The notes below the pieces were generated by a model. It ran no database searches and was not told where the DNA came from. It worked only from the letters and a program-made list of their open reading frames with translations. Positions 62,984-64,000 of a stretch of 64,000 nt of DNA are shown piece by piece. Position numbers and translations under genes: made by a program. Each line of letters begins with the position of its first letter. Position 1 is the stretch's first letter. The DNA lies in contig JAEZTQ010000005.1 in assembly GCA_023443625.1 (NCBI GenBank), positions 1 through 64,000 on the forward strand. Direction: 5' to 3'. The DNA is from Bacillota bacterium (GTDB taxonomy: Bacteria > Bacillota_A > Clostridia > Lachnospirales > Lachnospiraceae).

Positions 62984-63166
62984 ATTTAAACTTTGTTTAA
63001 TTTATGTTTAAATATAAATTAACATAGTTTTTAAAATAATGCAATAGTAAATATATTAATTTAACATATAATTATATTTCACAATGATGTCCTTTGTTAA
63101 TATTGCATATATATTAAAGGTTTTTACGAGGGAGCTCCTATCTTTAAATTTAAACATAGTTTAAAT
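62984..63166. promoter_or_regulatory. Two operator-like palindromes upstream of locus B
   Basis: ATTTAAAC-ATA-GTTTAAAT is perfect at 63148-63166, and ATTTAAAC-TTT-GTTTAATT is near-perfect at 62984-63002. An additional half site lies near 63171. They sit between the regulator gene at 63.6 kb and the binding-protein gene. They are candidate sites for that LacI-type regulator, though they lack the central CG usual in LacI operators. Confidence 0.45.
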
Positions 63167-63210
63167 GATAAGTTTAAATTTTAAATCACATCCAACACAG
63201 AACAAAGAGG

Positions 63211-63335
63211 ATCTTATGGACCACTATGCGCTTTATCCAAACGAGAGAGTGTTGCGAACAAACTATGTTTTTCATCACACTATCATAAATTAGATTTATG
63301 CAAATTGATATACGGTATTTTAAAGTAGACCTTTT
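63211..63335. repeat. Half copy of the 56-kb foldback element
   Basis: This matches 56171-56295 of the complete element, including ATCCAAACGAGAG, GTTGCGAACAAACTATGTTT and the GTAGACCTTTT near the end. It lacks the outer tip of the inverted repeat and the entire left half. Confidence 0.7.
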
Positions 63336-63350
63336 ATTATTATTTTTTGT

Positions 63351-63523
63351 TATAGGAAGCAATTTCCTATTCACAAGAAAGTGTCAGCTTGCCGACACTT
63401 CGCACCCGAGGGGATTGCGAAGCAATATACTTCATACGCAAATTTATTTGCGTTATTCGCTGAGGTGCGCATCCAATTATTTTTTTATGCTATAGGACGC
63501 AATTTCCTATAGCATAAAAAAAT
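63351..63523. other. Hairpin-dense cassette ending in a bidirectional terminator-like palindrome
   Basis: Hairpins in order: ATAGGAA/TTCCTAT (63352-63370), AAGTGTC/GACACTT (63379-63400), ACGCAAA/TTTGCGT (about 63437-63454), and a perfect 19-bp stem at 63479-63497 / 63505-63523 with T7/A7 flanks. The first and last share the core TAGGAnGCAATTTCCTAT. The last one can terminate transcripts in both directions, including that of the regulator gene at 63592. Confidence 0.55.
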
Positions 63524-63591
63524 ACGCTTGGATAATACCTCTTCCAAGCGCATTCATAGACTTAATCAAGCTATTAATATTATGCCGGTCT

Positions 63592-64000
63592 TCAAACAAT
63601 ACTTTTATCTTTTACAGTATTTTGTATTTTTAATTTCATACCCAATAGTATTTCCACAGGGCAATGTTCTTTCTCATTTAATCTTTCTAGTAAATGCTTC
63701 ATCATAACCGTATGTCTTTCATAAATAGGCACTTCGATACAGGTATAATCAATATCCGTATAAGCATAAAAACTCGGGTCATCAATACCTAATACAGATA
63801 TCTCCTCTGGCACCTTTAGATTCCTTTTATTGATTACTCGCATAAGAGCCAATGAAATTGCATAGTTCTCGGATAATATAGCGTCCGGTAATTTGTCAAT
63901 AGAATTAAAATATTTCTCTATATCTGATTCTCTACAATCATTACAAGTACTAACCTGATGCATTTGTCCGTCCTGCACCTTGCCTTTCCATTGCTCCATA
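63592..64000 (-). CDS. LacI/GalR-type transcriptional regulator, C-terminal part (cut by window end)
   Basis: About 136 residues of the periplasmic-binding-protein-like effector domain. KLPDAILSENYAISLALMRVINKRNLKVPEEISVLGIDDPSFYAYTDIDYTCIEVP matches the LacI 'P.ai...nd..A.g.l......g..vP.disvvGfDd......p.LTtv' region. This is followed by a C-terminal PVEILLGMKLKIQNTVK strand like the usual 'l...l..R.St'. The DNA-binding domain lies outside the window, so a GntR-LacI hybrid (AraR-like) is possible. It faces locus B and probably controls it. Confidence 0.8.
   Translation of the reverse strand, partial: MEQWKGKVQDGQMHQVSTCNDCRESDIEKYFNSIDKLPDAILSENYAISLALMRVINKRNLKVPEEISVLGIDDPSFYAYTDIDYTCIEVPIYERHTVMMKHLLERLNEKEHCPVEILLGMKLKIQNTVKDKSIV

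Overview
This window looks like a chromosomal segment of a low-GC Gram-positive anaerobe of the Clostridia, most likely a Lachnospiraceae-type plant-polysaccharide or gut fermenter. The grounds are the AT-rich sequence, the strong AGGAGG-type ribosome sites, TTG/GTG starts, LplB/LplC-type sugar permeases without their own ATPase, GH78/GH127-type enzymes, PocR-AraC regulation and a CXXX-repeat radical-SAM peptide locus. No rRNA, tRNA or CRISPR array was seen. Almost every gene is on the minus strand.

Layout. 1-9.3 kb is a scrap-rich accessory zone: an IS3-type orfA cut by the window edge, a 2.2-kb interval bounded by inverted sets of 30-bp repeats, an immunity-like protein, a broken IS1595-type transposase, two methyltransferases, a VOC protein, a HAD phosphatase, a broken kinase-like ATPase, and a plus-strand HNH endonuclease with a probable EVE-like reader domain. 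9.3-15.4 kb is an arsenic-resistance operon (arsR2, CoA-disulfide reductase/rhodanese, arsR, acr3, arsD, arsA) with a promoter overlapped by two operator palindromes. 15.5-24.4 kb holds housekeeping or accessory single genes (flavin-type oxidase, tag, isoprenylcysteine-methyltransferase-like proteins, GNAT, MarR/SDR, TrmH-type rRNA methylase) and an unrecognised four-gene cluster (17.6-20.4 kb).

24.6-40.3 kb is the specialised-metabolism core. It has a CXXX-repeat ribosomal peptide with its small modification protein, a radical-SAM maturase that appears fused to its usual separate partner, a subtilase and an ABC exporter. Next come a decayed second radical-SAM maturase and a tandem structured repeat, and then a 3039-residue NRPS (AMP ligase-PCP-C-A-PCP-C-A-PCP) ending in a C39/BtrH-like domain instead of a thioesterase. 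Both A domains read as glycine-type by eye.

40.7-64 kb is carbohydrate use. Locus A (50.6 to 40.8 kb) has a solute-binding lipoprotein, a sialidase-fold protein, two permeases, a GH78-like and a GH127-like enzyme, and an AraC regulator. A middle cluster (55.7 to 50.9 kb) encodes a Fuc/Ara-isomerase-family protein, class II aldolase, FGGY kinase and a mutarotase-like protein, divergent from a PocR-AraC regulator; a 273-bp foldback element lies in the divergent gap. Locus B (64 to 57.3 kb) has a LacI-type regulator (cut by the window end), a solute-binding lipoprotein, two permeases, a nucleoside-hydrolase-like protein and a broken glycosidase. Together these fit uptake of a plant-type oligosaccharide, intracellular trimming, and isomerase-kinase-aldolase catabolism of the released sugar; the sugar identity is not determined by the sequence.
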